Shown here: in pieces, positions 1 to 10,847 of the stretch
Numbering within the stretch: position 1 is the first letter of the stretch
Layout: the number at the start of each line of letters is the position of its first letter
NCBI RefSeq assembly: GCF_011078175.1
Contig: NZ_JAALCJ010000003.1
Coordinates: forward strand, 124,001 to 188,000
From: Enterobacter cloacae
GTDB taxonomy: Bacteria; Pseudomonadota; Gammaproteobacteria; Enterobacterales; Enterobacteriaceae
DNA length: 64,000 bases
Direction: 5' to 3'
The notes under the pieces: model-generated
What the model was told of the DNA's origin: nothing
Seen by the model: the letters and a program-made list of their open reading frames with translations, nothing else
Databases searched by the model: none
Translations under genes and position numbers: made by a program

Positions 1-307
1 GCAGGCGTAAGGTGATCAGCGCCAGGCAGAACGCGAGAATGATGTACAGCCCGTCACGCTTGGCAAACAGAAACGGATCGTTTGCCAGACGTTGTCCAAC
101 GGGCATTGACGCCGAAGTGACCATAATAAAGCCAATCGCTGCCAGGCCCAGCGTGAGCCAGAACAGCATTCGGTCATACATGATCAGGCTGTCGGAATCT
201 TTATCCCGTGAAGCCATCACCCAGCCTTTCAGCGCCGTAAACAGCCATACCAGGATACCAAATCCTGGCAGGCGCGGCATTTTAAGGCGAGGGAGAGATA
301 AACGCAT
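1..307 (-). CDS. ftsW: FtsW, septal peptidoglycan polymerase (N-terminal part, cut by window edge)
   Basis: FtsW is the SEDS-family glycosyltransferase that polymerises septal peptidoglycan with FtsI at the division site in the inner membrane. Only about the first 102 residues lie here, starting [17 protein letters not shown]. They contain a basic cytoplasmic tail, a first membrane segment (around residues 46-66, [20 protein letters not shown]) and the start of the next. The start ATG shares one base with the murD stop (TGATG), which implies translational coupling. The rest of the gene lies beyond position 1. The match to E. coli FtsW over this stretch is close to complete. Confidence 0.96.
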   Translation of the reverse strand, partial: MRLSLPRLKMPRLPGFGILVWLFTALKGWVMASRDKDSDSLIMYDRMLFWLTLGLAAIGFIMVTSASMPVGQRLANDPFLFAKRDGLYIILAFCLALITLRL

Positions 308-1623
308 CAGCCTAACTCCTTCGCCAGGCGGGTAAAGACATCCCCCCGCTGTTCGAAATTCTTGAATTGATCGAGGCTGGCGCAGGCTGGCGAAAGCAGC
401 ACCATATCGCCGGGCTTCACGCGTGGGGCGATGAGGCGCATCGCCTGCTCCATGGTCTCGGTTTGCTCGGCGACCTCAGGACGCAACGCTGCCAGCTCGC
501 TGCCATCGCGGCCAAAGCAATACAGGCGCACGTGATCACCGTTGATGTATTGCTTCAGCGAAGAGAAGTCAGCCGATTTGCCGTCGCCCCCCAGCAGCAG
601 GTGCAGCGTGCCATCAACGTGCAGACCGTTCAGTGCCGCCTCGGTGCTCCCCACGTTGGTCGCTTTGGAGTCATTAATCCAGCGTACGCCATTATGCTCC
701 AGCGCCAGCTGGAAGCGGTGCGCCAGGCCGGTAAAGGTGGTGAGCGCCTTCAGGCTTGAAGAACGCGGCAGGCCAACGGCATCCGCCAGCGCCAGCGCCG
801 CCAGGGCATTGGTGTAGTTATGCTGGCCGGAGAGCATCATCTCTTTCACGTTCAGCACCTTCTCACCTTTAACGCGTAGCCAGGTTTCGCCCTGCTGACG
901 ATTAAGGTGATAGTCACCCATGTTGATACCGAAGCTAATGCAGCGTTCGTCTGCGCCGCGCACCGGCATGGTGAGTGCATCATCGGCATTCACTACGCAA
1001 ACTTTGGCATTTTCATAAACGCGCAGTTTGGCCGCACGGTACTGCTGCAAGCCGAACGGGTATCTGTCCATATGATCTTCGGTGACGTTTAGGATCGTCG
1101 CCGCCGCCGCATGTAGACTTGAGGTAGTTTCCAGCTGGAAACTGGAAAGCTCCAGTACAAACAGCTCACACCCTTTATCAAGCAGCATCAGAGCGGGCAG
1201 ACCAATGTTACCGCCGACGCCGACATTTTTGCCCGCCGCCTTCGCCATTTCCCCCACCAGCGTGGTGACGGTGCTTTTACCGTTTGAACCGGTAATGGCA
1301 ACGATCGGGGCCTGCGCCTCCCGGCAGAACAGTTCGATATCGCCGACAATCTCAACGCCTGCATCCGCGGCGGCGCTCAGGGAAGGATGCGCCAGTGCCA
1401 TACCGGGGCTGGCAACAATCAGATCCGCGTCCAGCAGCCACTCATCATTCAGACCACCCAGGTGGCGTTCAACCTGCTCCGGCAGCTTGTCCAGACCCGG
1501 CGGAGAGATGCGCGTATCCATCACGCGCGGCGTCACGCCGCGCGCAAGGAAAAAGTCCACGCAGGAGAGGCCGGTCAGGCCCAACCCGATGATAACGACT
1601 TTTTTGCCCTGGTAATCTGCCAT
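307..1623 (-). CDS. murD: UDP-N-acetylmuramoyl-L-alanine--D-glutamate ligase
   Basis: MurD is the cytoplasmic Mur ligase that adds D-glutamate to UDP-MurNAc-L-alanine using ATP. The protein has 438 residues, the normal length. The N-terminal UDP-binding Rossmann-like part carries GLGLTG near residue 13. The central domain carries the ATP-binding loop GSNGKST at 112-118, followed by the C-terminal ligase domain. It begins 2 bp after the mraY stop and its own stop overlaps the ftsW start, so it sits inside the tightly packed dcw operon and is probably transcribed from the upstream mra promoter. Confidence 0.98.
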   Translation of the reverse strand: MADYQGKKVVIIGLGLTGLSCVDFFLARGVTPRVMDTRISPPGLDKLPEQVERHLGGLNDEWLLDADLIVASPGMALAHPSLSAAADAGVEIVGDIELFCREAQAPIVAITGSNGKSTVTTLVGEMAKAAGKNVGVGGNIGLPALMLLDKGCELFVLELSSFQLETTSSLHAAAATILNVTEDHMDRYPFGLQQYRAAKLRVYENAKVCVVNADDALTMPVRGADERCISFGINMGDYHLNRQQGETWLRVKGEKVLNVKEMMLSGQHNYTNALAALALADAVGLPRSSSLKALTTFTGLAHRFQLALEHNGVRWINDSKATNVGSTEAALNGLHVDGTLHLLLGGDGKSADFSSLKQYINGDHVRLYCFGRDGSELAALRPEVAEQTETMEQAMRLIAPRVKPGDMVLLSPACASLDQFKNFEQRGDVFTRLAKELG

Positions 1624-1625
1624 GA

Positions 1626-2708
1626 TTAACGTACCTTCAGCGTTGCCAGGCCAATCAGCACCAGCATCAGCGAAATAATCCAGAAGCGCACAATGACGCG
1701 CGGCTCCGGCCAGCCTTTCAGTTCGTAGTGGTGGTGAATCGGTGCCATACGGAAGATGCGCTGACCGCGCAGCTTGAAGGAACCGACCTGCAAAATCACC
1801 GACAGCGTCTCAACCACAAACACACCGCCCATGATCACCAGCAGGAACTCCTGACGCAGCAGCACGGCGATAATACCCAGTGCGCCGCCCAGCGCCAGTG
1901 AACCGACGTCGCCCATAAAGACCTGCGCCGGATAGGTGTTAAACCACAGGAAGCCCAGCCCCGCCCCGACAATCGCCGTACAGACGATCACCAGTTCACC
2001 CGCGTGTCGCAGGTACGGGATGTGCAGATAGTTTGCAAAGTTCATGTTACCGGTCGCCCACGCCACCAGCGCGAAACCGCCCGCGACAAACACGGTTGGC
2101 ATGATGGCCAGGCCGTCCAGACCATCGGTCAGGTTGACGGCGTTACCGGTGCCGACGATGACAAAATAGGCCAGCAGGATGTAGAACAGCCCCAGCTGCG
2201 GCATCACGTCTTTGAAGAACGGCACCACCAGCTCGGTGGCCGGGGTGTCTTTTCCTGCCAGGTAAAGCGCAAACGCAACGCCCAGCGCAATCACCGACAT
2301 CCAGAAATACTTCCAGCGGGCGATCAAACCTTTGGTGTCTTTGCGCACGACTTTGCGGTAGTCATCAACAAAACCGATGATCCCGTAGCCAACCAGAACG
2401 GTCAGCACGCACCAGACGTAGGGGTTAGACGGATACGCCCACAGCAGAACGGAAACCACAATCGCAGTCAGGATCATGATCCCGCCCATGGTCGGGGTAC
2501 CGCGCTTGCTGAAGTGCGATTCCGGACCATCGTTGCGTACAACCTGGCCGAAAGAGAGTTTTTGCAGACGGGCGATCATGCGCGGGCCCATCCACAGCGA
2601 GATGAACAGCGCAGTCAGCAGGCTGACAATGGCGCGAAACGTCAGATAGGAAAAGACGTTAAAGCCTGAATAATATTTGACCAAATGTTCGGCCAGCCAA
2701 ACTAACAT
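1626..2708 (-). CDS. mraY: Phospho-N-acetylmuramoyl-pentapeptide transferase (lipid I synthase)
   Basis: MraY transfers phospho-MurNAc-pentapeptide from UDP to undecaprenyl phosphate, making lipid I on the inner face of the cytoplasmic membrane. The 360-residue product is the usual length and highly hydrophobic, with about ten membrane segments. Family signatures are visible: the aspartate pair in FVDDYRK (around 115), [10 protein letters not shown] (around 190) and the histidine cluster in [14 protein letters not shown] (around 325). The ATG overlaps the last 7 bp of murF. Confidence 0.98.
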   Translation of the reverse strand: MLVWLAEHLVKYYSGFNVFSYLTFRAIVSLLTALFISLWMGPRMIARLQKLSFGQVVRNDGPESHFSKRGTPTMGGIMILTAIVVSVLLWAYPSNPYVWCVLTVLVGYGIIGFVDDYRKVVRKDTKGLIARWKYFWMSVIALGVAFALYLAGKDTPATELVVPFFKDVMPQLGLFYILLAYFVIVGTGNAVNLTDGLDGLAIMPTVFVAGGFALVAWATGNMNFANYLHIPYLRHAGELVIVCTAIVGAGLGFLWFNTYPAQVFMGDVGSLALGGALGIIAVLLRQEFLLVIMGGVFVVETLSVILQVGSFKLRGQRIFRMAPIHHHYELKGWPEPRVIVRFWIISLMLVLIGLATLKVR

Positions 2709-4060
2709 GTCCCGTTCTCCTGTAATGCGTGCACAACCTCTTCCATGGCGGCACTACGTGAACCTTTGATTAAAACAGTCACAATCTCTTTTTCTGCAAT
2801 CAATGCCTTCAGGCGTTCGATCAGTGCAGATTTATCGGCAAAATGTTCGCCAACTTCACTGGCATCACAAATGGCCTTACTCAGGGTGCCTGCGCTCAAT
2901 ACGCGGTCAAGCCCGGCGGCTTTCGCCGCTTCGCCGACCTGAACATGGCAGGCTTCGCTTTCGTCACCCAGCTCAGCCATATCGCCCACAACCATCACGC
3001 GATACCCCGGCATTTCAGACAAGACCTGCACGGCCGCCGTCATGGAGCCAACGTTGGCGTTGTAGGAGTCATCCAGAAGCAGTTTGTTTTCAGCCAGCCG
3101 GATCGGGAACAGACGCCCCGGCACGGCTTTTAAATTCGCCAACCCGGTTTTGATCGCAGCGTGTGAGGCACCCACAGCCATTGAGAGCGCTGCCGCAGCA
3201 AGCGCATTGGCGATGTTATGACGACCCGGCAGGGGCAGCAGCACGTCGATATCGCCCGTTGGGGTTGTGAGGGTGAACTCGGTGCCGTGTGATGTCACAT
3301 GAATGTTGGTCGCCGAAAAATCACTGTTTGCCGCATTCGGTGAGAAGCGCCAGGTTTTGCGTGAACCAATGATGCTCTGCCAGTTCAGCCAGTCGTTGTT
3401 ATCGGCATTCATAATGGCGATGCCGTCATCCGGCAGGCCGGTATAAATTTCACCTTTCGCTTTCGCTACGCCTGCCAGCGAACCAAAACCTTCAAGATGT
3501 GCCGCCGCCAGGTTATTCACCAGCGCCGCTTCCGGACGCGTCAGGCTCACGGTCCAGGCGATTTCGCCCTGATGGTTAGCCCCTAACTCAATCACCGCAT
3601 ATTCATGCTCGTGGGTCAGGCGCAGCAGCGTCATCGGCACACCGATGTCATTATTAAGATTGCCCGCCGTATAAAGCGTGTTACCGCACTGGCTAAGGAT
3701 CGCCGCCGTCATCTCTTTAACAGAGGTTTTGCCCGACGAGCCCGTCAGCGCCACGACGCGAGTCGGTACCTGCTGGCGAACCCATGCCGCCAGCTCGCCA
3801 AACGCCAGGCGCGTATCTTTCACCACAATTTGCGGTAGATCGATATCGAGCTTGCGGCTGACCAGCAACGCGCCCGCGCCGTTATCTTTAGCCTGCTGTG
3901 CAAAATCGTGGGCGTCAAAACGCTCGCCCTTCAACGCCACAAACAGACAACCCGCGGTCACCTTACGGGTGTCGGTGGTCACAGCCTCGATGGTCAGATC
4001 CTGACCATGCAACATTCCCTGCAATACCGCAGCGGCCTTGCTTAACGTAATGCTAATCAT
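2702..4060 (-). CDS. murF: UDP-MurNAc-tripeptide--D-alanyl-D-alanine ligase
   Basis: MurF adds the D-Ala-D-Ala dipeptide to UDP-MurNAc-tripeptide, the last cytoplasmic step of murein precursor synthesis. The protein has 452 residues. The ATP loop GSSGKTS is at 107-113, and [10 protein letters not shown] near 160 and the C-terminal domain are typical of the family. The start ATG overlaps the murE stop as ATGA and the end overlaps mraY, so the order murE-murF-mraY is coupled. Nothing unusual was seen. Confidence 0.98.
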   Translation of the reverse strand: MISITLSKAAAVLQGMLHGQDLTIEAVTTDTRKVTAGCLFVALKGERFDAHDFAQQAKDNGAGALLVSRKLDIDLPQIVVKDTRLAFGELAAWVRQQVPTRVVALTGSSGKTSVKEMTAAILSQCGNTLYTAGNLNNDIGVPMTLLRLTHEHEYAVIELGANHQGEIAWTVSLTRPEAALVNNLAAAHLEGFGSLAGVAKAKGEIYTGLPDDGIAIMNADNNDWLNWQSIIGSRKTWRFSPNAANSDFSATNIHVTSHGTEFTLTTPTGDIDVLLPLPGRHNIANALAAAALSMAVGASHAAIKTGLANLKAVPGRLFPIRLAENKLLLDDSYNANVGSMTAAVQVLSEMPGYRVMVVGDMAELGDESEACHVQVGEAAKAAGLDRVLSAGTLSKAICDASEVGEHFADKSALIERLKALIAEKEIVTVLIKGSRSAAMEEVVHALQENGTC

Positions 4061-5544
4061 GCCACCACTCCCAGCAGACGCGCTGCCGTCACGCGGTCGG
4101 AGTAATCCAGACGACGATTGCCAACTATCTGATAATCTTCATGACCTTTACCGGCCAGCAGAACCACATCGTTCTCCTGCGCCTGCATAATGGCGTTAGT
4201 CACGGCCTCCGCACGGCCTTCGACCACGCGCGCGCGGCCCGCATCCAGCATGCCCGCCAGAATGTCATTGATAATGGCGCGCGGCTCTTCGGTACGCGGG
4301 TTGTCATCGGTTACTACCGGAATATCCGCGAACTGTTCCGCAATGGCGCCCATCAATGGACGTTTGCCTTTATCGCGATCGCCGCCGCAGCCAAAGACGC
4401 ACCACAGTTTACCGGCACAGTGCAGGCGCGCCGCTTCCAGCGCTTTTTCCAGCGCATCCGGCGTGTGGGCATAATCCACGACCACCGTCGGCTTGCCCGG
4501 CGCGCTAAACACTTCCATGCGGCCACAAACCGGTTGCAGACGCTCAGCCGTTTTCAGCAGATCCGACATCGGGTAACCCAGCGCCAGCAGCGTCGCCAGC
4601 GCCAGCAGCAGGTTGCTGACGTTAAAGGCCCCCATCAGGCGGCTTTCAATTTCACCTTCGCCCCAGGTGGAAGCAAAGCGGATCGTCGCCCCGCTATCGT
4701 GGTAGTTCACCTCGACCGCCTTCAGCCAGCGGCCACGGCAGTTCGGGTTAATGCGATCTTCCATCGACACCGCCACCGCATCTGGCAGTTTTTCCAGCCA
4801 GCGGCGACCGACTTCGTCGTCGGCGTTAATGATCGCCTGTCCGTGGTGGTGAGTAGAATAGAGCAACCATTTCGCCGCTTCGTAGTGTTCCATATCACCG
4901 TGATAATCAAGGTGATCGCGGCTCAGGTTGGTAAAGACGGAGGCAGCAAATTTCAGCGCCGCCACGCGATGTTGTACCAGCCCATGGGAGGAGACTTCCA
5001 TCGCCGTAAAGGTCGCCCCCTGCTCTGCAAGGCCCGCCAGCACACGCTGCACGTCAACTGCCGAACCAGTGGTGTTTTCCGTCGGGCTGACTTTGCCCAG
5101 AAGACCGTTCCCCACCGTGCCCATAACGGCACCGGTTTCGCCCAGCAGCTGCGCCCACTGCGCCATCAGCTGAGTGGTGGTGGTTTTTCCGTTAGTTCCT
5201 GTCACGCCAACCAGCTGTAACTGGTCGGAAGGTTCGTTATAAAAACGTCCTGCCAGCGCGGAGAGACGCTCATTCAGTTGGCTAAGATAAATGACCGGCA
5301 CGCCGTGCATTTCACGGATCTCACCGTCTCTTGCCTCATCTTTGGCCTCAGCAATAATGGCAGCAACACCTTGCGCAATCGCCTGCGGGATATAACGACG
5401 CCCGTCCGCCTGATGACCCACCACTGCCACAAAAAGATCGCCAGAAGCCGCTACGCGGCTGTCCAGTACCATCTCTCGCAGTGCTCGCGCAGGTAGCATA
5501 GGCACCCACGGAGCAAGAAGGTCGCGCAAATTACGATCTGCCAC
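4057..5544 (-). CDS. murE: UDP-MurNAc-L-alanyl-D-glutamate--meso-diaminopimelate ligase
   Basis: MurE adds meso-diaminopimelate to the murein precursor. The protein has 495 residues, with the ATP loop GTNGKTT at 116-122 and DDNPRTEEP around residue 414. The DNPR motif marks enzymes that use diaminopimelate rather than lysine, as expected for a Gram-negative. The start is GTG (GTG GCA GAT CGT), preceded by GAGG, and lies 14 bp inside the 3' end of ftsI. A GTG start at this overlap is also used in E. coli, as recalled. Confidence 0.98.
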   Translation of the reverse strand: MADRNLRDLLAPWVPMLPARALREMVLDSRVAASGDLFVAVVGHQADGRRYIPQAIAQGVAAIIAEAKDEARDGEIREMHGVPVIYLSQLNERLSALAGRFYNEPSDQLQLVGVTGTNGKTTTTQLMAQWAQLLGETGAVMGTVGNGLLGKVSPTENTTGSAVDVQRVLAGLAEQGATFTAMEVSSHGLVQHRVAALKFAASVFTNLSRDHLDYHGDMEHYEAAKWLLYSTHHHGQAIINADDEVGRRWLEKLPDAVAVSMEDRINPNCRGRWLKAVEVNYHDSGATIRFASTWGEGEIESRLMGAFNVSNLLLALATLLALGYPMSDLLKTAERLQPVCGRMEVFSAPGKPTVVVDYAHTPDALEKALEAARLHCAGKLWCVFGCGGDRDKGKRPLMGAIAEQFADIPVVTDDNPRTEEPRAIINDILAGMLDAGRARVVEGRAEAVTNAIMQAQENDVVLLAGKGHEDYQIVGNRRLDYSDRVTAARLLGVVA

Positions 5545-7297
5545 CTGTTCCCTCGCCTTGATTAATTACAAATTCACTTTTTTCGCCCGTCGCCAGCGCA
5601 TCCGGTTCAATGTTCATGGTGCGCAACACGCCGCCCATAATAGCCCCGAACACAGGCGCGGAGACGGCGCCGCCGTAGTATTTACCCGCCTGTGGATCGT
5701 TGATAACGACCACCAGCGCAAAACGCGGATTGCTTGCAGGCGCTACGCCTGCGGTATAGGCAATGTATTTGTTGATATAGCGGCCGTCCGGCCCCACCTT
5801 TTTCGCCGTACCGGTTTTAATGGCGATACGATAGCCCTTAATCGCGGCCTTCACGCCGCCGCCACCAGGCAATGCGACGCTTTCCATCATATGCACAACG
5901 GTACGTACGATAGATTCCGGGAAAACACGTTCACCCGGAACCGGTGGATCAACTTTGGTGATCGACAGCGGGCGATAAATGCCATAGCTGCCAATCGTTG
6001 CGTAGACTCGCGCTAACTGTAACGGGGTTACCATTAGCCCGTAGCCGAAAGAGAAGGTGGCCCTCTCTATGTCAGACCACCGTTGTTTTTGAGGATATAA
6101 GCCACTGCGTTCTCCGACCAACCCCAAATTGGTCGCCTTTCCCAGCCCAAAACGTGAGTAAGTATCTACTAACGCTGAGGACGGCATCGCTAACGCCAGT
6201 TTTGACACACCGACGTTACTCGACTTCTGTAGGACCCCGGTCAGGGTCAGTTCGCTGTAACGTGCCACGTCTTTAATTTCGTGACCGTTAATTCGATAGG
6301 GGATCGTATTCAAAACGGTATTTTCGTTGACGATGCCTCGCTGTAGAGCCGTCATCACCACCATAGGTTTTACCGTCGAGCCGGGTTCAAACACGTCGGT
6401 GATGGAGCGGTTACGCATCGCATCTTTTGCTGTACCGGCAAAATTGTTCGGGTTATATGAGGGGCTACTGGCCATCGCCAGCACTTCACCTGTCGCCACA
6501 TCCACCAGCACGGCGCTGCCCGATTCCGCCTTGTTAAACGCGACGGCGTTGTTCAGCTCACGATAGACCAGCGCCTGCAAGCGCTCATCAATACTCAGAG
6601 CCAGGTTGTGCGCGGCCTGGCTGTCGGTCGAGGAAATGTCTTCAATGACGCGACCATAGCGGTCTTTACGCACGATTCGCTCGCCAGGCTGGCCGGTAAG
6701 CCACTTATCGAAGCTTTTTTCTACGCCCTCAATCCCCTGGCTATCCACGTTGGTGAAACCAATCAGGTGTGCGGTGACTTCGCCGGAAGGATAGTAACGG
6801 CGGGATTCTTCCCGCAGATGGATGCCTGGCAGCTTCAGTTTCTTGATGTAGTCAGCCATGTCAGGGTTCACCTGACGGGCAAGATAGATGAAGCGCCCCT
6901 TCGGGTTAGCGTTAACGCGAGACGCCAGCTGATCCAGCGGCATTTTCAATGCGTCTGAGAGTGCCTTCCAGCGGTTATCCAGGGTGATCCCGCCTGCGTC
7001 GTGCAGCTCTTTAGGATCGGCCCAGATCGCCTTCACCGGCACGCTCACCGCCAGCGGACGGCCGGAGCGGTCGGTGATCATCCCACGAGAGGTAGAAACT
7101 TCCTGGACACGCAAAGAACGCATATCGCCCTGACGCACCAGCATGTCAGGCGCGATGATTTGTAGCCACGCCACGCGGCCCAGCAGGAAACCCAGCGCCA
7201 GTAAAATGCAGCCGCAAAGCAACGCAAAACGCCAACTGACAAAGTTGGCCTGTTCTTCCTGACGTTTTGGTTTAAGCGTTTTTGCCGCTGCTTTCAT
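5531..7297 (-). CDS. ftsI: Septal peptidoglycan transpeptidase PBP3
   Basis: FtsI (PBP3) is the class B transpeptidase that cross-links septal murein with FtsW; it is anchored in the inner membrane and acts in the periplasm. The product has 588 residues, the same as E. coli. It has a short basic cytoplasmic tail, one membrane anchor (about 24-45) and a pedestal domain. The transpeptidase domain has the active-site motif STVK (about 307), SSN (about 359) and KTGT (about 494). The sequence ends in GGRS, where E. coli FtsI is trimmed by a protease. The gene follows ftsL by 15 bp. Confidence 0.98.
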   Translation of the reverse strand: MKAAAKTLKPKRQEEQANFVSWRFALLCGCILLALGFLLGRVAWLQIIAPDMLVRQGDMRSLRVQEVSTSRGMITDRSGRPLAVSVPVKAIWADPKELHDAGGITLDNRWKALSDALKMPLDQLASRVNANPKGRFIYLARQVNPDMADYIKKLKLPGIHLREESRRYYPSGEVTAHLIGFTNVDSQGIEGVEKSFDKWLTGQPGERIVRKDRYGRVIEDISSTDSQAAHNLALSIDERLQALVYRELNNAVAFNKAESGSAVLVDVATGEVLAMASSPSYNPNNFAGTAKDAMRNRSITDVFEPGSTVKPMVVMTALQRGIVNENTVLNTIPYRINGHEIKDVARYSELTLTGVLQKSSNVGVSKLALAMPSSALVDTYSRFGLGKATNLGLVGERSGLYPQKQRWSDIERATFSFGYGLMVTPLQLARVYATIGSYGIYRPLSITKVDPPVPGERVFPESIVRTVVHMMESVALPGGGGVKAAIKGYRIAIKTGTAKKVGPDGRYINKYIAYTAGVAPASNPRFALVVVINDPQAGKYYGGAVSAPVFGAIMGGVLRTMNIEPDALATGEKSEFVINQGEGTGGRS

Positions 7298-7312
7298 GCG
7301 TCGCGTTTTCCC

Positions 7313-7678
7313 TTATTTTTGTACTACGATATTTTCCTGCGAAGGATCAACATGCTGCAATTGCAGTTTTTCCGTTGCGATCCTTTCAACCCGGCTGTGA
7401 TCGCCGAGCGCGTTTTCTTCAAGGATCAGATTTCGCCATTCAATATCCAGCGCATCGCGTTCCAGTACCATCTGTTCGCGCTGCGCAGTTAATAAACGGG
7501 TATGGTGAGCGGTCGTGACTACCATGACTGCCGTCACAATGATGCAAATGAACAAGCAGAGTGGCAGCTTCCCAAACCGCAAAAGATCGTCGCCGATCAC
7601 GCCAGGCAAGGCATGGCGCTCGTTGCTTCCTAACGATCCCTTAACTTTGCTGAGGGTCTCTGTCACTCTGCTGATCAT
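7313..7678 (-). CDS. ftsL: Cell division protein FtsL
   Basis: FtsL is a small bitopic division protein that works in the FtsQLB complex to activate FtsWI. The 121-residue product has a cytoplasmic part of about 35 residues, one membrane segment (around 38-57, [20 protein letters not shown]) and a periplasmic coiled-coil stretch rich in leucine and glutamate ([20 protein letters not shown]). The ATG overlaps the rsmH stop as ATGA, a typical coupled arrangement. Confidence 0.97.
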   Translation of the reverse strand: MISRVTETLSKVKGSLGSNERHALPGVIGDDLLRFGKLPLCLFICIIVTAVMVVTTAHHTRLLTAQREQMVLERDALDIEWRNLILEENALGDHSRVERIATEKLQLQHVDPSQENIVVQK

Positions 7679-8616
7679 GCGTTCGTCCTCTCTGCAATAC
7701 GCAGCACTGAACTACGGGCACGTGGATTCTCTGCCACCTCTTCTTCGCCCGGCATTAACTTGCCTAATGCTCGCAACTGACGGCCTCCCAGCTTTCTGAG
7801 TTGTTCTTCCGTCATCGGCAGCCCGGCTGGAACCTGTGGACCGCGGCTCTGTTCACGCATAAAGCGTTTTACGATGCGATCTTCCAGTGAATGGAAACTG
7901 ATGATGGATAACCGCCCGCCCGGGGCCAGCACGTCGAGCGAGCTTTTTAGCGCCAGCTCTATTTCCTCCAGTTCACTGTTTACCCAGATACGAACCGCCT
8001 GGAAGGTACGGGTCGCAGGATGTTTGTGCTTGTCCTTCACCGGCGTTGCCGCCGCGATGACTTCTGCCAGCTCTTTGGTGCGGGTCATGGGTTCAACGCG
8101 GTTGCGCTCAACAATGGCGCGTGCAATGCGTTTACCAAAGCGCTCTTCGCCGAAGGTTTTGATCACCCAGGCGATATCCGCTTCGTCAGCAGTTTGTAAC
8201 CATTCTGCGGCAGACTGACCGCGAGTGGGGTCCATACGCATATCCAGCGGCCCATCACGCATAAAGGAGAAGCCGCGTTCTGCATCATCAAGCTGGGGAG
8301 AAGAGACACCAAGATCGAGGAGAATTCCGTTGATCTTCCCCGTCAGGCCGCGCTCGGCTACGTAATCCGCAAGCGCAGAGAAAGGTCCATGCACGATGGA
8401 AAAGCGAGGATCATCGATGGTTTCCGCAACGGCAATCGCCTGCGGATCGCGGTCAATTGCCAGCAGGCGTCCTTCCGCTCCAAGTTGAGAGAGGATCAAA
8501 CGCGAGTGACCACCGCGACCAAAAGTGCCATCAATATAGATGCCGTCTGGACGAATATTCAGGCCGTTAACGGCCTCATCCAGCAGCACCGTTGTATGTT
8601 TATAATTTTCCATCAT
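7675..8616 (-). CDS. rsmH: 16S rRNA (cytosine1402-N4)-methyltransferase
   Basis: RsmH (MraW) methylates N4 of C1402 in the 16S rRNA P site using S-adenosylmethionine. The 313-residue product carries the SAM-binding motif around GTFGRGGHS (near 29-37), [17 protein letters not shown], and the C-terminal [16 protein letters not shown]. It lies 2 bp after mraZ and overlaps ftsL. As in other bacteria it is part of the mra cluster although its substrate is the ribosome. Confidence 0.98.
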   Translation of the reverse strand: MMENYKHTTVLLDEAVNGLNIRPDGIYIDGTFGRGGHSRLILSQLGAEGRLLAIDRDPQAIAVAETIDDPRFSIVHGPFSALADYVAERGLTGKINGILLDLGVSSPQLDDAERGFSFMRDGPLDMRMDPTRGQSAAEWLQTADEADIAWVIKTFGEERFGKRIARAIVERNRVEPMTRTKELAEVIAAATPVKDKHKHPATRTFQAVRIWVNSELEEIELALKSSLDVLAPGGRLSIISFHSLEDRIVKRFMREQSRGPQVPAGLPMTEEQLRKLGGRQLRALGKLMPGEEEVAENPRARSSVLRIAERTNA

Positions 8617-8618
8617 AT

Positions 8619-9077
8619 TTATAGAGACAAGTCCCGCAGCCGTTCCGATAATGTTGCGGAATCAGACTGCTCAGCGTCGATATCTTCCTTGACCTGTTGA
8701 TACCAGGTCGTTTCGTCCCACAGTTCAAACTTGTTGAACTGCCCGACCAGCATCACTTCTTTAGTCAGACCGGCATGTTGCCGCAACACAGGCGCAATCA
8801 ATAATCGCCCGGCGCTATCCATCTGACATTCACTGGCATGTCCCAATAACAGCCGCTGTACGCGGCGTTCCTGCGGGTTCATGCTCGACAGTCGCGACAG
8901 CTTTTGCTCAATGATTTCCCATTCAGGCAAAGGATAAAGCAGCAGGCAGGGGGAGTTGATGTCAATGGTGCAAACCAGTTGACCCGAAGCGTTCTCAATC
9001 AGCTGGTCGCGGTATCGGGTTGGTACCGATAAACGCCCCTTGCTGTCGAGATTGACTAACGTTGCTCCACGGAACAT
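8619..9077 (-). CDS. mraZ: Transcriptional regulator MraZ
   Basis: MraZ is a DNA-binding protein of the AbrB-like swapped-hairpin fold that forms a ring and represses its own operon. The product has 152 residues and two copies of the fold signature, [13 protein letters not shown] (about 13-25) and [13 protein letters not shown] (about 87). I chose the ATG at 9077 because it has a GAGG-rich ribosome site (AGGAGGGATGAGG) and gives the family N-terminus [16 protein letters not shown] longer reading from 9113 would run through the operator. It is the first gene of the dcw cluster. Confidence 0.96.
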   Translation of the reverse strand: MFRGATLVNLDSKGRLSVPTRYRDQLIENASGQLVCTIDINSPCLLLYPLPEWEIIEQKLSRLSSMNPQERRVQRLLLGHASECQMDSAGRLLIAPVLRQHAGLTKEVMLVGQFNKFELWDETTWYQQVKEDIDAEQSDSATLSERLRDLSL

Positions 9078-9096
9078 GCCAGCCTCATCCCTCCTC

Positions 9097-9121
9097 ACCA
9101 CTTTAACCCACAAATTCCCAC
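9097..9121 (-). promoter_or_regulatory. MraZ operator: three direct repeats upstream of mraZ
   Basis: Read on the minus strand the site is GTGGG-AATTT-GTGGG-TTAAA-GTGGT: three copies of GTGG(G/T) at 10-bp steps (plus-strand complements at 9117-9121, 9107-9111 and 9097-9101). This is the known MraZ-binding pattern and lies between the promoter -10 element and the mraZ start. It implies autorepression of the whole cluster. Confidence 0.9.
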
Positions 9122-9128
9122 CTGAAGG

Positions 9129-9158
9129 AGTTTACGGAGCGAGGGAAAAGCTTGTCAA
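9129..9158 (-). promoter_or_regulatory. mra (dcw) cluster promoter
   Basis: On the minus strand there is a perfect -35 TTGACA (9153-9158), an 18-bp spacer and a -10 TAAACT (9129-9134). It is placed correctly to drive mraZ and the downstream division genes, and the MraZ repeats begin 7 bp further on. Inferred from sequence and from the equivalent E. coli promoter. Confidence 0.8.
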
Positions 9159-9631
9159 GCCAGGACTCTCTTCGTACGGACCCGAAACCTTCCTATTTAC
9201 AGAGTAAGAGTGACCTGGCTAATAACTACACAACTGGCGAGGCAAAATTAACGTTATGAATATTTGTAAGAAAAAAACCGAATATACACACGAGCGTTAA
9301 GACTCACTCAATATCATCGCAGGGAAATATAAAGTGTCAGTTTGCGACGCGGGCAGCATTTTAAGGCATATCGCCGGGGGATAACAGCACCAGATTAAAC
9401 GTAAGGCAATAGGGTTCCATGCGTGTGCGTTGAGGTCTGGCGGGGGAGAGTCAAAAATGGCTGAATATTCATCTGCTGACGTCTGTTTGTAACAAAACAA
9501 TACAAAGAAATAGCCATTAAAATTTATAAATGCGCTTTTTAACGCCAAAAAGGATTCAGAAAAATAGCAGGCTATATACCTTAGGGATTAATCCTAATTT
9601 TTATCCGGGAATTATTTGCCGCAATAAAGGC
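9159..9631. other. Intergenic gap between cra and mraZ with no recognisable gene
   Basis: About 470 bp with no convincing coding sequence. The only open frame of any size (minus, 9297-9548) starts with TTG, has no ribosome site and has an implausible composition. The DNA is AT-rich in parts (9241-9300 and 9480-9620). E. coli also has a gap of roughly 600 bp here, so the spacing itself seems conserved. Confidence 0.6.
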
Positions 9632-9655
9632 GCGGTAACGGGGCAGTTTTACCGC
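9632..9655 (-). terminator. Candidate cra terminator hairpin
   Basis: GCGGTAA (9632-9638) pairs with TTACCGC (9649-9655) around a 10-base loop, 14 bp beyond the cra stop. Only a weak T stretch follows on the minus strand (GCCTTTATT), so efficiency is uncertain. Confidence 0.45.
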
Positions 9656-9668
9656 CCCTGAGAAAAAA

Positions 9669-10673
9669 CTAATGACGGCTCAAAATTCCGCGCCGATAGA
9701 GATTACGTTTGATACGCGTAAGACCGGGTTTCGGTTTGCGGGGTTCATCCAGACTGGCCAGAACAATCTCAAGCACGCGCTCGGCGACGTCGCGGTGACG
9801 CTGAGCCACGGCAAGCACCGGACATTGCAGGAAGTCGAGCAGTTCGTTATCGCCAAAGGTAGCAATCGCCAGATCGGATGGCAGTTTACCGTCACGACGT
9901 AATGTTACGTCCATCACCCCCTGTAACAGGGCAAACGAGGTGGTAAACAACGCCTGGGGCATTGGGTGCGTTTCCAGCCATTTCTCGAACAGCTGGGCAG
10001 CCGCTTCCCGCTCATAGCTGTTAGCATACAGATAATGAACGTCACGCGGATCGTCTTTCCACGCCGTACGGAACCCTTGTTCACGCAGGAAGCTCACGGA
10101 AAGTTCAGGTAACGCGCCGAGATACAGCACCGTTTCAGCCGGGAAGGTACGCAGCTCGGCAGCCAGCATTTCTGCATCGTCCTGATCGGCACCTACGACG
10201 CTGGTGAAATGTTCACGGTCAAGCGCACGATCGAGTGCCACAATCGGGAACGGATCGTTCGCCCAGCGCTGATAGAAAGGATGCTCTGGAGGTAAAGAGG
10301 TCGACACGATGATGGCGTCAACCTGACGTTGCAGCAGATGCTCAATACAGCGCATTTCGTTGTCGGGCTGATCTTCGGAGCAGGCAATCAATAGCTGATA
10401 GCCACGCTGACGAGCCTGACGTTCCAGATAGTTGGCAATACGGGTATAGCTGGTGTTTTCCAGGTCCGGGATCACCAGGCCAATCGAGCGGGTGCGCCCG
10501 GCACGTAAACCTGCGGCGACAGCATTCGGATGGTAATTATGCTCACGAACGACTGCCATTACTTTCTCAACGGTCTTATCGCTGACACGGTACTGCTTTG
10601 CTTTACCGTTAATCACATAGCTGGCCGTGGTTCTCGACACGCCGGCGAGCCGGGCGATTTCATCCAGTTTCAC
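9669..10673 (-). CDS. cra: Catabolite repressor/activator Cra (FruR)
   Basis: Cra is the LacI-family regulator of central carbon flow; it releases DNA when bound by fructose phosphates. The 334-residue product has an N-terminal helix-turn-helix ([20 protein letters not shown], residues 3-22), a hinge, and a periplasmic-binding-protein-like effector domain. The length equals E. coli Cra and the identity is very high. The start is GTG at 10673 (GTG AAA CTG GAT), preceded by GAGGGG. A 10-codon open frame ends inside the start codon. The gene sits alone between ilvIH and mraZ. Confidence 0.98.
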   Translation of the reverse strand: MKLDEIARLAGVSRTTASYVINGKAKQYRVSDKTVEKVMAVVREHNYHPNAVAAGLRAGRTRSIGLVIPDLENTSYTRIANYLERQARQRGYQLLIACSEDQPDNEMRCIEHLLQRQVDAIIVSTSLPPEHPFYQRWANDPFPIVALDRALDREHFTSVVGADQDDAEMLAAELRTFPAETVLYLGALPELSVSFLREQGFRTAWKDDPRDVHYLYANSYEREAAAQLFEKWLETHPMPQALFTTSFALLQGVMDVTLRRDGKLPSDLAIATFGDNELLDFLQCPVLAVAQRHRDVAERVLEIVLASLDEPRKPKPGLTRIKRNLYRRGILSRH

Positions 10674-10702
10674 AATTGCCCCTCAAAAAAGAAAATGTCC
10701 AT
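10670..10702 (-). CDS. Possible 10-codon upstream ORF overlapping the cra start
   Basis: On the minus strand an ATG at 10702 opens a 10-residue frame ([10 protein letters not shown]) whose TGA overlaps the cra start as GTGA. The cra ribosome site lies inside it. I see no good ribosome site for the small frame itself, so it may not be translated. It is not the E. coli fruL leader, which has a different sequence and position. Confidence 0.25.
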   Translation of the reverse strand: MDIFFFEGQL

Positions 10703-10801
10703 GGCCCTGTCAAGGTTATGGTTAAATATTTTAACATCTAAACGCAGAATGGCTTTTACGGCAACCGCTTTTATCCGCGTTGTCGGCGGATTACGCAAAA
10801 A

Positions 10802-10828
10802 AAAGCCCGGCTTTGGCTACCGGGCTGA
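10802..10828 (-). terminator. ilvIH terminator
   Basis: On the minus strand AGCCCGG pairs with CCGGGCT around a short loop and is followed by a run of eight T, about 20 bp after the ilvH stop. This is a standard Rho-independent terminator. Confidence 0.9.
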
Positions 10829-10847
10829 AAGAGGCGAACCTGTTGCG

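Noticed and set aside
4141-5220. 359-codon plus-strand frame opposite murE
   Set aside because: Antisense shadow; Arg, His and Gln rich composition and no independent evidence.
9297-9548. 83-codon minus-strand frame between cra and mraZ
   Set aside because: TTG start, no ribosome site, no recognisable similarity and atypical amino acid composition.
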